Part shown: positions 39,893 to 48,681 of the stretch, one piece after another
Layout: each line of letters opens with the position of its first letter
Numbering within the stretch: position 1 is the first letter of the stretch
Origin: Phyllobacterium bourgognense
GTDB lineage: Bacteria > Pseudomonadota > Alphaproteobacteria > Rhizobiales > Rhizobiaceae
Reading direction: 5' to 3'
Assembly: GCF_003337575.1 (NCBI RefSeq)
Contig: NZ_QPJM01000006.1
Location: forward strand, 1 to 64,000
Length of the DNA: 64,000 nucleotides
Translations under genes and position numbers: made by a program
Notes under the pieces: model-generated
Databases searched by the model: none
Seen by the model: only the letters and a program-made list of their open reading frames with translations
What the model was told of the DNA's origin: nothing

Positions 39893-39979
39893 TTTTTTGT
39901 TGCTCCTAATTTTGATCTCCATCAATGAGGGCAGCGGCTAAATTGCCACCTCAAAGAAACCATAGAGCATAGTCATGAC

Positions 39980-40005
39980 AAAGAGCAAACAACCAGTTGC
40001 TCTTT
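39980..40005 (-). terminator. Terminator of the pepF-DUF3445 operon
   Basis: AAAGAGCAA and TTGCTCTTT form a perfect 9-bp stem with an 8-base loop, 38 bases after the DUF3445 stop. The T run lies within the stem end, so strength is uncertain. Confidence 0.5.
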
Positions 40006-40043
40006 TATGGTGAAATTCCGAACTACTGTTAATTAAAACGCGG

Positions 40044-40946
40044 CTATAGGCGTTCCAGCGCGTCGATAAGCCGGTCGCGGATTGTCATAATACCTTTGTA
40101 GTGCAGTTGCGCCGGATTTAGCGCTTCGAGCTGGCGCGCAAAAGCTTCCGCTAAATTGCGACATTCGGGGTGTTTCTTCAGGGCACTTATAGGATCGAGA
40201 TAAATGCGGATAGTGAAAAGAATATCGCCCGATACGGGAAGTTTGCGCAGCGTCTGCCGCTCGACGCGAACGTAGCTTTGCGCTGCAATGTCTTCGTCGG
40301 TGTAGCGCGCGCCCTTCTGGTGGCTGGCGAGCGGATGATAGAGATTACCGTCGGGCTGCAGCGACCAGTTCATCCGCTGAACCGAGCGATCCGGGCGCAG
40401 ATTGTCGAACATGCGGGTGATCAGCCCGGCATTGCGGGTGCCTGCGCCAAAATCGGGCACAGGAGCGTGGATATCGTCCATGGAGCGGCCGAACTTTTCC
40501 AGAAGCGTCCAGGAGGACGGAAACGACAACGACGCGGCGGCGAGATGCCAGCCGCGCGTCTCGTCCTTGTGCATCAACACAAGATCTTCCTGAACAAGGC
40601 TGGCGGCGCGATGCAGGCGGGGGATGTCGGTTTCGCCGAGCGATATGAGTTCGTTCCAACCCGCAATTTTTACGTTCTCGCCGTCGCTGGAATAGATCTC
40701 AGGATAGTGCTCGACGAGGTGGGTGCTGAGAAGTTGCAGCACTTCTTTTTGGGCATCCTCGGTGCCCGGTTCTTCCACAAAGATCCTGTCGCCGTAAAGC
40801 CCGAAAAGCCGTTCTTTCTCGGCGAGATAGGCGAGAAGATTGCTGTCGATCTCGATCCAGTCGTTCAGGTCGAGCTGCTGCAACCCTATCGTGAAGGGTT
40901 GCGCCGAGCCATCATAGGGCGTGTGCACGGGGGCAGAGGTCGTCAT
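40044..40946 (-). CDS. DUF3445 protein, haem-dependent oxidative N-demethylase-like
   Basis: The 300-residue protein has an ATG overlapping the pepF stop by four bases (ATGA). The DUF3445 pattern is visible: AAASLSFPSSWTLLEKFGRS, IHAPVPDFGAG, then MNWSLQPDGNLYHP and VRVERQTLRKLPVSGDILFT. In Pseudomonas the family is the haem-binding subunit of an oxidative N-demethylase; no partner subunits are seen here. The coupling to pepF suggests peptide or methylated-amine use, but that is inference. Confidence 0.85.
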   Translation of the reverse strand: MTTSAPVHTPYDGSAQPFTIGLQQLDLNDWIEIDSNLLAYLAEKERLFGLYGDRIFVEEPGTEDAQKEVLQLLSTHLVEHYPEIYSSDGENVKIAGWNELISLGETDIPRLHRAASLVQEDLVLMHKDETRGWHLAAASLSFPSSWTLLEKFGRSMDDIHAPVPDFGAGTRNAGLITRMFDNLRPDRSVQRMNWSLQPDGNLYHPLASHQKGARYTDEDIAAQSYVRVERQTLRKLPVSGDILFTIRIYLDPISALKKHPECRNLAEAFARQLEALNPAQLHYKGIMTIRDRLIDALERL

Positions 40947-42823
40947 TGTACGGCGTCCATCGCCTCCAGCTCGTCGATAATACCCTCGATTACCGAAAGG
41001 CCCTTTTGCCAGAAGGCAGGGTCTGTCGCGTCAAGGCCGAAAGGCGCAAGCAATTCGGAATGGTGCTTGGTGCCGCCAGCCCTCAACATGTCGAAATATT
41101 TCTCCTGAAAGCCCGCTTCGGCGTTTTGATAGACCGCGTAGAGCGAGTTCACCAGGCAGTCGCCGAAGGCGTAGGCATAGACATAGAAGGGCGAGTGGAT
41201 GAAGTGCGGAATATAGGTCCAGAAGGTTTCGTAGCCCGCACCGAAATGCACCGCCGGTCCGAGACTTTCCTTCTGCACATCCAGCCAGATCTCGCCGATC
41301 CGGTCCGAAGTGAGTTCGCCGTTGTTACGCTCGGCGTGAACGCGCCGCTCGAACTGGTAGAATGCGATCTGGCGTACGACCGTGTTGATCATGTCTTCGG
41401 CCTTTTGCGCCAGCATGGCCTTGCGTTCGCGCTTGTCGCCGGTCTTTTCAAGCAACGAACGGAAGGTCAGCATTTCGCCGAAGACGGAAGCCGTTTCAGC
41501 GAGGGTCAGCGGTGTTGAAGCCATGAGGGCGCCCTGATCGCCGGCAAGCACCTGATGTACGCCGTGGCCAAGTTCGTGCGCGAGGGTCATCACATCACGG
41601 GGCTTGCCCATGTAGTTCAGTAGCACGTAGGGGTGAACCGAGGGAACAGTCGGATGGGCGAAAGCGCCCGGCGACTTGCCGGGGCGCGTCGGCGCATCGA
41701 TCCAGTTTTTGTCGAAGAAAGCCTTGGCGATGTCGGCCATTTCCGGCGCAAAGCCATTATAGGCGGAAAGCACGGTTTCGCGCGCCTCCGTCCATGGAAT
41801 GATTGCCTGCGGCGTTTCGGGCAGGGGGGCATTGCGGTCCCAATTATTCAGGTAATCGAGGCCAAGCCATTTGGCCTTGAGCGCATAATATCGATGCGAC
41901 AGGCGCGGATAGGCGGCCTGCACGGCTTCGGAGAGTGCGTCGACCACCTCGCGCTCGACGCGATTGGCCAGATGGCGGCTGTCGGCGATGTCCTCAAAGC
42001 CACGCCAGCGATCGGAGATTTCCTTGTCCTTGGCCAACGTATTGGTGATGAGCGTGAAAACTCGGAGGTTCTCCTTGAAGGTCTTGGCCAGTGCTTCAAA
42101 ACCGGCTTTGCGCAGGGATGCATCTGCATCCTGCAAGAGGTTCAAGGTCGGTTCGAGCGGCAGTTCCTCGCCATTCACTTCAAAGCGCAGCGCCGTCATG
42201 GTCTCGTCGAACAGACGGTTCCAAGCGCCGCGCCCGGTGATCGACTTTTCGTGGAAAAGCTGCTCGATCTTGTCATCGAGCTGGTAAGGCTTGTCCTTGC
42301 GCAGGTCTACCAACCATGGGCGATAGTGGGCGATGGCCGGATTGTCGGCCATGGCTGTTTCGATGATCGCATCATCGATGCGGTTGAGTTCCAGGCTGTA
42401 GAAAATAAGATGCGTGCTCGCATCGGTCATCTTCTGCTGGATATCGCCGTAAAGTTTGGCGCGCTTGGGGTCGGACGTATCGCCGGCATAGACCAGGCCG
42501 GCGAAGGAGACGATTTTGCCGATCAGTTCTTCCAGCGCTTCGAATTCCCGGATCGATCGGGCGAACTCTCCGCCTTTCGGTTTGGCCGCCTCGGCGGCAA
42601 GATTACCCTTCCAGCGCTTTTCGAATTCGACGGCCAGTTCGTCGGCTTTTTCGAGATCGGCCTTGAGCTCGCTGCTTTCGGTGGATGGGTAGAGATCGGC
42701 GAGGTTCCATTCGGGCAGGAGGCCGAGCGCTGCCTGATCGGCTTTCACGGCAGCTGTGCTACCCGATTTGGAGGGAGCCGTGACCACCTTATCAAGCGAG
42801 TATTTATTGATTTTTGAACGCAT
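40943..42823 (-). CDS. pepF: M3-family oligoendopeptidase F
   Basis: The 626-residue protein carries the zinc motif HELGH (residues 416-420) in MTLAHELGHGVHQVLAGDQG, with the third ligand Glu downstream in LAETASVFGEMLTF. It lacks a signal peptide, so it is cytosolic and degrades short peptides. It is followed by the DUF3445 gene with a four-base overlap, giving a two-gene operon ended by the hairpin at about 39980. Confidence 0.95.
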   Translation of the reverse strand: MRSKINKYSLDKVVTAPSKSGSTAAVKADQAALGLLPEWNLADLYPSTESSELKADLEKADELAVEFEKRWKGNLAAEAAKPKGGEFARSIREFEALEELIGKIVSFAGLVYAGDTSDPKRAKLYGDIQQKMTDASTHLIFYSLELNRIDDAIIETAMADNPAIAHYRPWLVDLRKDKPYQLDDKIEQLFHEKSITGRGAWNRLFDETMTALRFEVNGEELPLEPTLNLLQDADASLRKAGFEALAKTFKENLRVFTLITNTLAKDKEISDRWRGFEDIADSRHLANRVEREVVDALSEAVQAAYPRLSHRYYALKAKWLGLDYLNNWDRNAPLPETPQAIIPWTEARETVLSAYNGFAPEMADIAKAFFDKNWIDAPTRPGKSPGAFAHPTVPSVHPYVLLNYMGKPRDVMTLAHELGHGVHQVLAGDQGALMASTPLTLAETASVFGEMLTFRSLLEKTGDKRERKAMLAQKAEDMINTVVRQIAFYQFERRVHAERNNGELTSDRIGEIWLDVQKESLGPAVHFGAGYETFWTYIPHFIHSPFYVYAYAFGDCLVNSLYAVYQNAEAGFQEKYFDMLRAGGTKHHSELLAPFGLDATDPAFWQKGLSVIEGIIDELEAMDAVQ

Positions 42824-43087
42824 TTTGGCACCAGAGTATTGACGTTTGGAGGGCGAATCAGAGGCCCTCGATAAAGGAGCTAAACCTTAAGAGTCGGTTG
42901 GCAATTGATCCAGTTCCGTCTTGCTTGTCCCACTTTGTAGCAACTTTTAGACTTTTGAGGGGTGGATTCATTTGATAAAAAGCCTTAATCCTGCTGTTAA
43001 CAACCCGTTGACCATGTCACAAAACACTGGATTCGATATGCCTTTTTGCCATGCTCTCAACGTATTTGTTCTTCAGTAAAGCGACCA

Positions 43088-43095
43088 TTAACCAT
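43088..43095 (+). promoter_or_regulatory. Candidate CtrA half-site
   Basis: TTAACCAT inside ATTAACCATTAAA, 69 bases before the DUF882 start codon. It lies in a 340-bp gap between divergent pepF and this gene. A possible promoter further upstream is TTGACC near 43013; the rest of the gap shows no feature. Confidence 0.35.
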
Positions 43096-43163
43096 TAAAT
43101 CGGACAATCCAGCTATTCGGGGGTTGGAAAAGACGGTCAAGGTTGGGGACGAAATTGTCAAAC

Positions 43164-45110
43164 ATGATTCATGCACAGAACAACAGATCGTGGGCGAGTT
43201 CTATTATGCGCGCCGGCTGGTTTGTGTTCCTCATGGTCTTTGTGCCGATGTTGTTTGCATCCGCGCAGGCTTCCGCCGAGACGAGGACTCTCAGGCTTTA
43301 TTTCATCCACACCAAAGAGCGTGCCGAGATCACGTTCAAGAGAAATGGCCGATACCAGCAGGATGGGCTGAACAAGCTCAACAAGTTCCTGCGTGACTGG
43401 CGCCGCAACGAGCCGACGAAGATGGACCCCCGCCTCTTCGACCTTGTCTGGCAGATTTATCAGAACGCCGGCGGCAGGGACTACATCAATGTGGTATCTG
43501 CCTATCGCTCTCCTACCACAAATTCCATGCTGCGTTCCCGTTCGCGCGGTGTGGCGAAGACAAGCCAGCACATGCTGGGCAAGGCCATGGACTGGTATCT
43601 GCCGGGTGTGAAGCTTTCCACACTTCGCGTTACAGCGATGAAATTCCAGGCTGGCGGCGTTGGCTACTATCCGACCTCAGGCTCTCCTTTCATCCATACC
43701 GATGTCGGCAACGTCCGTCACTGGCCGCGCATGAGCCGCAGGGAACTGCTGGCCGTGTTCCCGGACGGCAAGACCATGCATATTCCCTCCGATGGCAAGC
43801 CGTTACCCGGCTATGACCAGGCAGTCGCTGCCTACGAATCCCGCAGGCGCAATGGTGGCAGTGCAATTCAGGTCGCGAGTGCTTCCAATTCGAGACGCAG
43901 TGGCAAGACGCTGTTTGGCATGATCTTTGGCGGTGGCGCCGATGAGGAAGAGGATACCAGCGAGAGCACAACTGCTGTCGCTACTGCTTCCAAGCCTTCG
44001 AAGACGCTTTCGACCAAACCAGCCGCGATAGCTGAAGACGCGGATGGTGGCGAGACCGCCGCACCAGCCGCCCCGGCTGTCGCAACGCGTGACCAGCCTC
44101 AACCTGAACAGCAGCAGATCGCTCCGGACCTGCCGGTACGCGGTGCACCTGCGCCTTTGACCGCGCCGCGACCTGACGCGCCACTTGCGACATCGCCGGA
44201 AGACGGTCGGGCCCTGGCCTTTGCGGTTCCCGTGCCGCTGCGCCGTCCTGACTATTCGCCGACGCCGGCACCAGGAGAACCGTCAACGCTTAATGCGCTT
44301 GCCGAGGATCAATCGACTGTCATCGCCGCCCTGCCGATGCCACGACCGCAGCCGCAGGACAGCGCCAGCGCCATCCGTGAGATGATTGCCGCCAATCCTA
44401 ACAATGCGAGCGCCGATACGGCGCAGCCCGAAATGGCCAATGCGCTCGTGCCGGTACCCTTCGACAAGCCCAAGCGCAATGACATGATGGTCGCGTCGCT
44501 CGTGCCCGACCAGCGTCCGGTCACCGAAGCGATTCAGGCGACCGCGGCGGCAGAAGAAGAGGTTATTCCGGCTCCGGAGGATGATCTGCAGGCGCTTATC
44601 AAGCAGGCCGACAGCGAGCATGGAAATGTTGTTTCCGCTTCGCAGCCGACGCCCGAGATGCCGACATTGCCGGGAACGACTGGTGGGCGTGTGAAACCGG
44701 TTGCACAACAGAATACGCAGATGGCGTCGATTGAAACGCAGCCATCACTGCGCCGGACCATGCTCGACGCTCAGGCCTCGGGTGATCCGGTTGCCGCGCT
44801 TAATAATGGTGTGATCACGACGGCCAAGGGCGCAAAACCGCGCAAGCAGGCCGCACAGGGCCAGGCTCCGATGGCGATTCAGGTTTCCTCGAACGTTCCG
44901 GACCGCGCTCTCTCGACCGAGCAGGTCGCGCAGACGGCGCCGGCAGTGACACCGGCGGTCCTGCGCAATGCAGAAATGCGAATGGCCCCGACGACGGTCT
45001 ATACGGCCGGCTTCCAGCAGAGCCTGCCGGTCGCCAACGCCAACAAGTTTACTGGCAAGGCGGTTACGTTCCTGCAGATCGCCAAGTTCAGTCCGACGCA
45101 CGGATCGTAA
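43164..45110 (+). CDS. DUF882 (M15-like) cell-wall protein with long disordered tail
   Basis: The 648-residue protein starts at ATG 43164 (an ATG at 43206 is the alternative). Signal peptide to about residue 38 (ending AQASA). The DUF882/peptidase M15-like domain spans 40-200, with zinc-ligand-type His136 and Asp143 (SQHMLGKAMDWYL) and His178 (FIHTDVG). The remaining 430 residues are Pro/Ala/Thr/Gln-rich and low in complexity, with recurring short blocks such as VPVPLRRPD, ALPMPRPQPQ and VPVPFDKPKR. It probably cleaves peptidoglycan cross-bridges in the periplasm. Confidence 0.85.
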   Translation: MIHAQNNRSWASSIMRAGWFVFLMVFVPMLFASAQASAETRTLRLYFIHTKERAEITFKRNGRYQQDGLNKLNKFLRDWRRNEPTKMDPRLFDLVWQIYQNAGGRDYINVVSAYRSPTTNSMLRSRSRGVAKTSQHMLGKAMDWYLPGVKLSTLRVTAMKFQAGGVGYYPTSGSPFIHTDVGNVRHWPRMSRRELLAVFPDGKTMHIPSDGKPLPGYDQAVAAYESRRRNGGSAIQVASASNSRRSGKTLFGMIFGGGADEEEDTSESTTAVATASKPSKTLSTKPAAIAEDADGGETAAPAAPAVATRDQPQPEQQQIAPDLPVRGAPAPLTAPRPDAPLATSPEDGRALAFAVPVPLRRPDYSPTPAPGEPSTLNALAEDQSTVIAALPMPRPQPQDSASAIREMIAANPNNASADTAQPEMANALVPVPFDKPKRNDMMVASLVPDQRPVTEAIQATAAAEEEVIPAPEDDLQALIKQADSEHGNVVSASQPTPEMPTLPGTTGGRVKPVAQQNTQMASIETQPSLRRTMLDAQASGDPVAALNNGVITTAKGAKPRKQAAQGQAPMAIQVSSNVPDRALSTEQVAQTAPAVTPAVLRNAEMRMAPTTVYTAGFQQSLPVANANKFTGKAVTFLQIAKFSPTHGS

Positions 45111-45126
45111 GGATGAGGCGCTATAG

Positions 45127-45546
45127 CTAAAGCGGGTTGACGATGGCTATATCGTTGAAATCTTTTTCGTTGTCGGTAACGACAATACAATTATTTACTA
45201 AAGCAGTTGCCGCGATAATCGTATCCAGAGCACTGCGAAGTTTGCCCTTGCGTGTTCCTTCGGCCATGAGCCGCGCCCACGTTAATGCAGCCGTCTCGTC
45301 AAAAGCAAGAATCCTTCCTGCGAAGAGGGCCGATGGGCCATCCGGTCCGGAGAACCAGGCTTCGAGTTCGTCACGCTTTCGCCCGGTTGGCTTTTCAAGT
45401 ATCCCGCGCTGAATCTCGGCAATAGTCAGTGACGATATAAACAGGTCCTCATCGAGTTGATCGGCCATCCAAACCATAAGCGATTCCGATGGAATCGGCT
45501 TGGTCGCATTGCTGATGATATTGGTGTCCAGTAGGTAACGCGTCAC
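45127..45546 (-). CDS. PIN-domain toxin, VapC-like
   Basis: The 139-residue protein starts at a GTG that overlaps the antitoxin stop by four bases (GTGA). The PIN acidic residues are in YLLDTNIISN, SLTIAEIQRGI, SALDTIIAATAL and VTDNEKDF, spaced as in VapC ribonucleases, which cut tRNA or rRNA. It ends 16 bases from the convergent DUF882 gene. Confidence 0.9.
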   Translation of the reverse strand: MTRYLLDTNIISNATKPIPSESLMVWMADQLDEDLFISSLTIAEIQRGILEKPTGRKRDELEAWFSGPDGPSALFAGRILAFDETAALTWARLMAEGTRKGKLRSALDTIIAATALVNNCIVVTDNEKDFNDIAIVNPL

Positions 45547-45842
45547 AAATCGACCCTTCGACCGGTCTCCTTGGTCCTAATCAAATCCAGTTCCGAATTA
45601 GCAAGCGGCGAACGGCGCAGGGCTGCCAAAATATTCCCTCTTTTAGGCAGAGCATCAGCGACAGTTTGGCTTAACGCTGCTCGAATTCGAACGGCATCCG
45701 GGCCCGCATCAGCCAGTTTCCTGGCCAAGGTACGAATGAGGTCGCGATCGGCATTCCGGCCCAACACTTCGAATCGCGACAGGCCTCGTTCACTCAACCT
45801 GTCGCGATAGTTCTTGATGGCACGCTTTTGCGAATTGTTCAT
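45543..45842 (-). CDS. Antitoxin partner of the PIN-domain toxin
   Basis: The 99-residue protein lies directly upstream of the toxin gene. It has a basic helical N-terminus (KRAIKNYRDRLSERGLSRFE) and LGRNADRDLIRTLARKLAD. It is not a typical AbrB or RHH VapB. The role is inferred from the coupled arrangement and the C-terminal half, which carries PKRGNILAALRRSPLANSEL. Confidence 0.78.
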   Translation of the reverse strand: MNNSQKRAIKNYRDRLSERGLSRFEVLGRNADRDLIRTLARKLADAGPDAVRIRAALSQTVADALPKRGNILAALRRSPLANSELDLIRTKETGRRVDL

Positions 45843-45922
45843 ACAACCTCGCTATCCACTATTGCCAGTAATATAGCCGGTAATATCCTGTCTAGCAAGG
45901 CGAGCGCATGGAGAATGGGTTC

Positions 45923-46561
45923 TTAGCCAGCGAGCTTGACTGCCTCGGCTGCGAGCTTCGTGATCTCGTCCCACTTTCCGGCCTTTACCAGTTCTTCCGG
46001 GGCGACCCATGATCCACCCACACAGACGACATTCGGCAGGTTGAGGTAGGTTTTGGCGTTGGCGATGCTGACGCCGCCGGTCGGGCAGAACAGCGTGCCG
46101 GCCAACGGTGACGACAAGGATTTCAGGAAAGCTGCGCCGCCGGCCTGTTCGGCAGGGAAAAACTTCAGCATCGTGTAGCCTTCTTCACGCAAGGCCATGA
46201 TCTCGCCCGGCGTGATGGCGCCGGGAAGCAGCGGTACCTTGCTGTCGCGCGCAGCTTCAATAAGCTGCGGCGTCGCCCCGGGACTGACGATGAAGCGGGA
46301 ACCTGCGTTGACGGCCTCGTCATACTGACGGGCATTGAGAATGGTTCCTGCGCCGACGATGGCCTCCGGCACTTCATTGGCGACGGCACGGATGGCATCG
46401 AGGGCCGCGGCAGTGCGCAGCGTGATCTCGATTGCCGGCAGGCCGCCCTTGGCAAGCGCCCGTGCCAATGGAACGGCATCGGCGAGATTCTGGATAAGAA
46501 TGACCGGAATAACCGGCTGGCCCTTGAGGACGGGTAAGAGCAGATCGGTCTTCTGGGTCAT
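45923..46561 (-). CDS. eda: KDPG/KHG aldolase
   Basis: The 212-residue protein has GGAG eight bases before the ATG. Motifs are LPAIEITLRT (catalytic Glu), IVGAGTILN, FIVSPGATPQLI, GYTMLKFFPAE (Schiff-base Lys) and FCPTGGVS. It splits 2-keto-3-deoxy-6-phosphogluconate to pyruvate and glyceraldehyde-3-phosphate. The dehydratase gene edd is not in this window. It is divergent from trhO. Confidence 0.95.
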   Translation of the reverse strand: MTQKTDLLLPVLKGQPVIPVILIQNLADAVPLARALAKGGLPAIEITLRTAAALDAIRAVANEVPEAIVGAGTILNARQYDEAVNAGSRFIVSPGATPQLIEAARDSKVPLLPGAITPGEIMALREEGYTMLKFFPAEQAGGAAFLKSLSSPLAGTLFCPTGGVSIANAKTYLNLPNVVCVGGSWVAPEELVKAGKWDEITKLAAEAVKLAG

Positions 46562-46718
46562 CTCAATTCTCCGCTGGCTGGAACTTCAATCGATTTAGTA
46601 GTGTGCATCCGGTTTGTCTACCTTGGATTTCCTGGATCTGGCATAATGGATGCGCAACTTACTGTCTCCTCGCAAAACCCTTGAATTTGACGCTTTGGCG
46701 CAGTAGTTGGATGCGATC

Positions 46719-47648
46719 ATGACAGACCATACCTCAAACATGCCCTTTACGGTGGCAGCACTCTATCGCTTTGCCCGGCTGGATCACTATCAGTCGCTGC
46801 AGGAGCCGCTGGCGAAGCTTTGCTGCGGGCAGGGGATCAAGGGTACACTGCTCTTGGCCGCAGAGGGTATCAACGGCACTGTCGCCGGAACGTCTGCGGC
46901 GATCAAGATGCTCATTGATTTCCTCGAGGCCGAGCCGGCCATTGCCGGCATGGAACTGAAGTATTCACACGCGAGCGAGATGCCTTTCAAACGCATGAAG
47001 GTGCGGCTGAAAAAGGAAATCGTCACCATGGGCGTCGATGATATCGACCCGCTGCAAAGCGTAGGGACCTATGTGCCCGCCACAGACTGGAATGCACTGA
47101 TCTCCGATCCGGACACGATCGTCATCGACACGCGCAACGATTACGAGACGGCGATAGGGACGTTTCAAGGCGCCCTCGATCCGCAGACCAAGACGTTTCG
47201 CGAGTTTCCGCAATGGGTGGAGAGCCACCGCGAGGAACTGGAAGGCAAGAAGATCGCCATGTTCTGCACTGGCGGTATTCGCTGCGAAAAGGCGACGGCC
47301 TATGTCAAGGGCCTCGGTTTCGACGACGTGTTTCATCTGAAGGGCGGTATTCTCAAATATCTCGAGGATGTGCCCGCCGAGGAAAGCCGCTGGGAGGGCG
47401 AATGCTTCGTCTTTGACGAGCGAGTATCTGTTGGCCATGGTCTCATCGAGGGCGAGGCAGAACTTTGCCACGCGTGCCGCAATCCTATTGCGCCGGAGGA
47501 CAAACTCTCGCCGCTATTCGAAGAGGGCGTCTCCTGTCCGAATTGCTACCACGAGCGCACGGACGAAGACCGTGCCCGTTTTGCCGAGCGGCAGAAGCAG
47601 GTGCGGCTCGCCAGGGAGCGGGGCGAGAAGGCTCACATAGGTTCCTGA
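46719..47648 (+). CDS. trhO: tRNA U34 hydroxylase TrhO (rhodanese-like)
   Basis: The 309-residue protein starts at ATG 46719. N-terminal acylphosphatase-like domain ([15 protein letters not shown]), then a rhodanese domain with [16 protein letters not shown] and the active-site Cys in [16 protein letters not shown], and a C-terminal cysteine cluster (CHACRNP, CPNC). This is the YceA/TrhO pattern; the enzyme makes 5-hydroxyuridine at tRNA position 34 with oxygen. A family B palindrome directly follows its stop codon. Confidence 0.94.
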   Translation: MTDHTSNMPFTVAALYRFARLDHYQSLQEPLAKLCCGQGIKGTLLLAAEGINGTVAGTSAAIKMLIDFLEAEPAIAGMELKYSHASEMPFKRMKVRLKKEIVTMGVDDIDPLQSVGTYVPATDWNALISDPDTIVIDTRNDYETAIGTFQGALDPQTKTFREFPQWVESHREELEGKKIAMFCTGGIRCEKATAYVKGLGFDDVFHLKGGILKYLEDVPAEESRWEGECFVFDERVSVGHGLIEGEAELCHACRNPIAPEDKLSPLFEEGVSCPNCYHERTDEDRARFAERQKQVRLARERGEKAHIGS

Positions 47649-47768
47649 AGAATCCACCCTGACGGACATCTGATGCGGCTTTCTGCGCTTCCGGTGCTCA
47701 CGTACTTTATGTACGCTGCGCTCCGGTTCTCGAAGCCCACACCAGCTGCCTCGTCAGGCTGAATTCTC
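47649..47768. repeat. Palindromic repeat, family B copy 2
   Basis: It shares the core CGCTTCCGGTGCTCACGTAC-TTTATGTACGCT with copy 1. The outer arms AGAATCCACCCTGACG and CGTCAGGCTGAATTCT are inverse to each other. It starts at the base after the trhO stop and could act as its terminator. Length about 120 bp. Confidence 0.8.
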
Positions 47769-47877
47769 AAAGCCGCGATTACCCCAAACTTGCTACAATC
47801 GCCCCGCTGTCATTGCAATGCCATGAACCGGGTCCTAACTAAGCGGAGCCAATTCATGCAGCCATGAGGAGAGACGC

Positions 47878-48591
47878 ATGCTTGATCCGAAGAAGATTCT
47901 CGATGATTTCCTGGGAAGCAATGTTCCGGGAGTCGGAACATCGGTTCGCGATACAGCCGGCAAGGCGACGCAACTTGCCAAGGACAATCCGCTCGCCACT
48001 GGTGCGCTCGCTGCAATTCTTCTTGGCACCGGCACTGGCCGCGAGGTGGCTGGCAGTGCTCTGAAACTCGGCGGTCTCGCTGCGGTCGCCGGGCTCGCCT
48101 ACAAGGCTTATCAGAACTACCAGTCGGGCAAGGCTCCCGCTGAAGCAACGCAAGCTTCCACCGGCGAGCTGGCGCCGCCGCCGGAGGATTCCAGCTTCCG
48201 TCCCGAAACCGCGCCACAGGGCGAACATGAGTTTGCGCTGGTTTTGGTACGCGCCATGATCGCAGCAGCCCGTGCCGATGGCATGGTGGACGAGACCGAA
48301 AAGGCGCGCATCATCGAGAAACTGTCACTCTCCGGCATCAACAGCGATACGCAGGAGTTCCTCAAGAAGGAGCTGACTTCGCCTGTCGATGTGGACGGAC
48401 TGGTCGCGGCAGCGGTTACCGATGCGCAGAAGGTCGAGCTCTATACCGCCTCGCGCCTGGCTATCGATCCGAAGACACGGGCCGAGCGCGGCTACCTTGA
48501 CCTGCTTGCCGGGCGCCTGAAACTCCCGGACAATCTCATCGATCATATCGAAGCGACAGTGGCCGACGTGAAGGTCGCATCGCCCGCCTGA
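47878..48591 (+). CDS. DUF533/TerB-like membrane-associated protein
   Basis: The 237-residue protein has GAGGAGAG before the ATG. Residues 35-78 are Gly/Ala-rich and hydrophobic (NPLATGALAAILLGTGTG, LGGLAAVAGLAYKAYQNY), a glycine-rich membrane segment. The C-terminal half is a TerB-like helical domain (MIAAARADGMVDETEKARII, SRLAIDPKTRAERGYLDLLA). The pattern matches the YebE/DUF533 family of unknown function. Confidence 0.88.
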   Translation: MLDPKKILDDFLGSNVPGVGTSVRDTAGKATQLAKDNPLATGALAAILLGTGTGREVAGSALKLGGLAAVAGLAYKAYQNYQSGKAPAEATQASTGELAPPPEDSSFRPETAPQGEHEFALVLVRAMIAAARADGMVDETEKARIIEKLSLSGINSDTQEFLKKELTSPVDVDGLVAAAVTDAQKVELYTASRLAIDPKTRAERGYLDLLAGRLKLPDNLIDHIEATVADVKVASPA

Positions 48592-48652
48592 TACCTTCCG
48601 AAGCGGTTCCGGGCGATTGGGAGGGCCCGTTGCTGGCCGGCCAGATCCCCGA

Positions 48653-48673
48653 GCCGCCCCGGCGGCGCGGTTT
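48653..48673 (+). terminator. Candidate terminator after DUF533
   Basis: GCCGCC-CC-GGCGGC, then GCGGTTTTT. The loop is only two bases, so the real fold may be shorter. It lies 62 bases after the stop codon, in the gap before the convergent MFS gene. Confidence 0.45.
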
Positions 48674-48681
48674 TTGGCAGT

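Noticed and set aside
41633..42817. A 394-codon frame antisense to pepF
   Set aside because: The HELGH enzyme on the minus strand explains the region.
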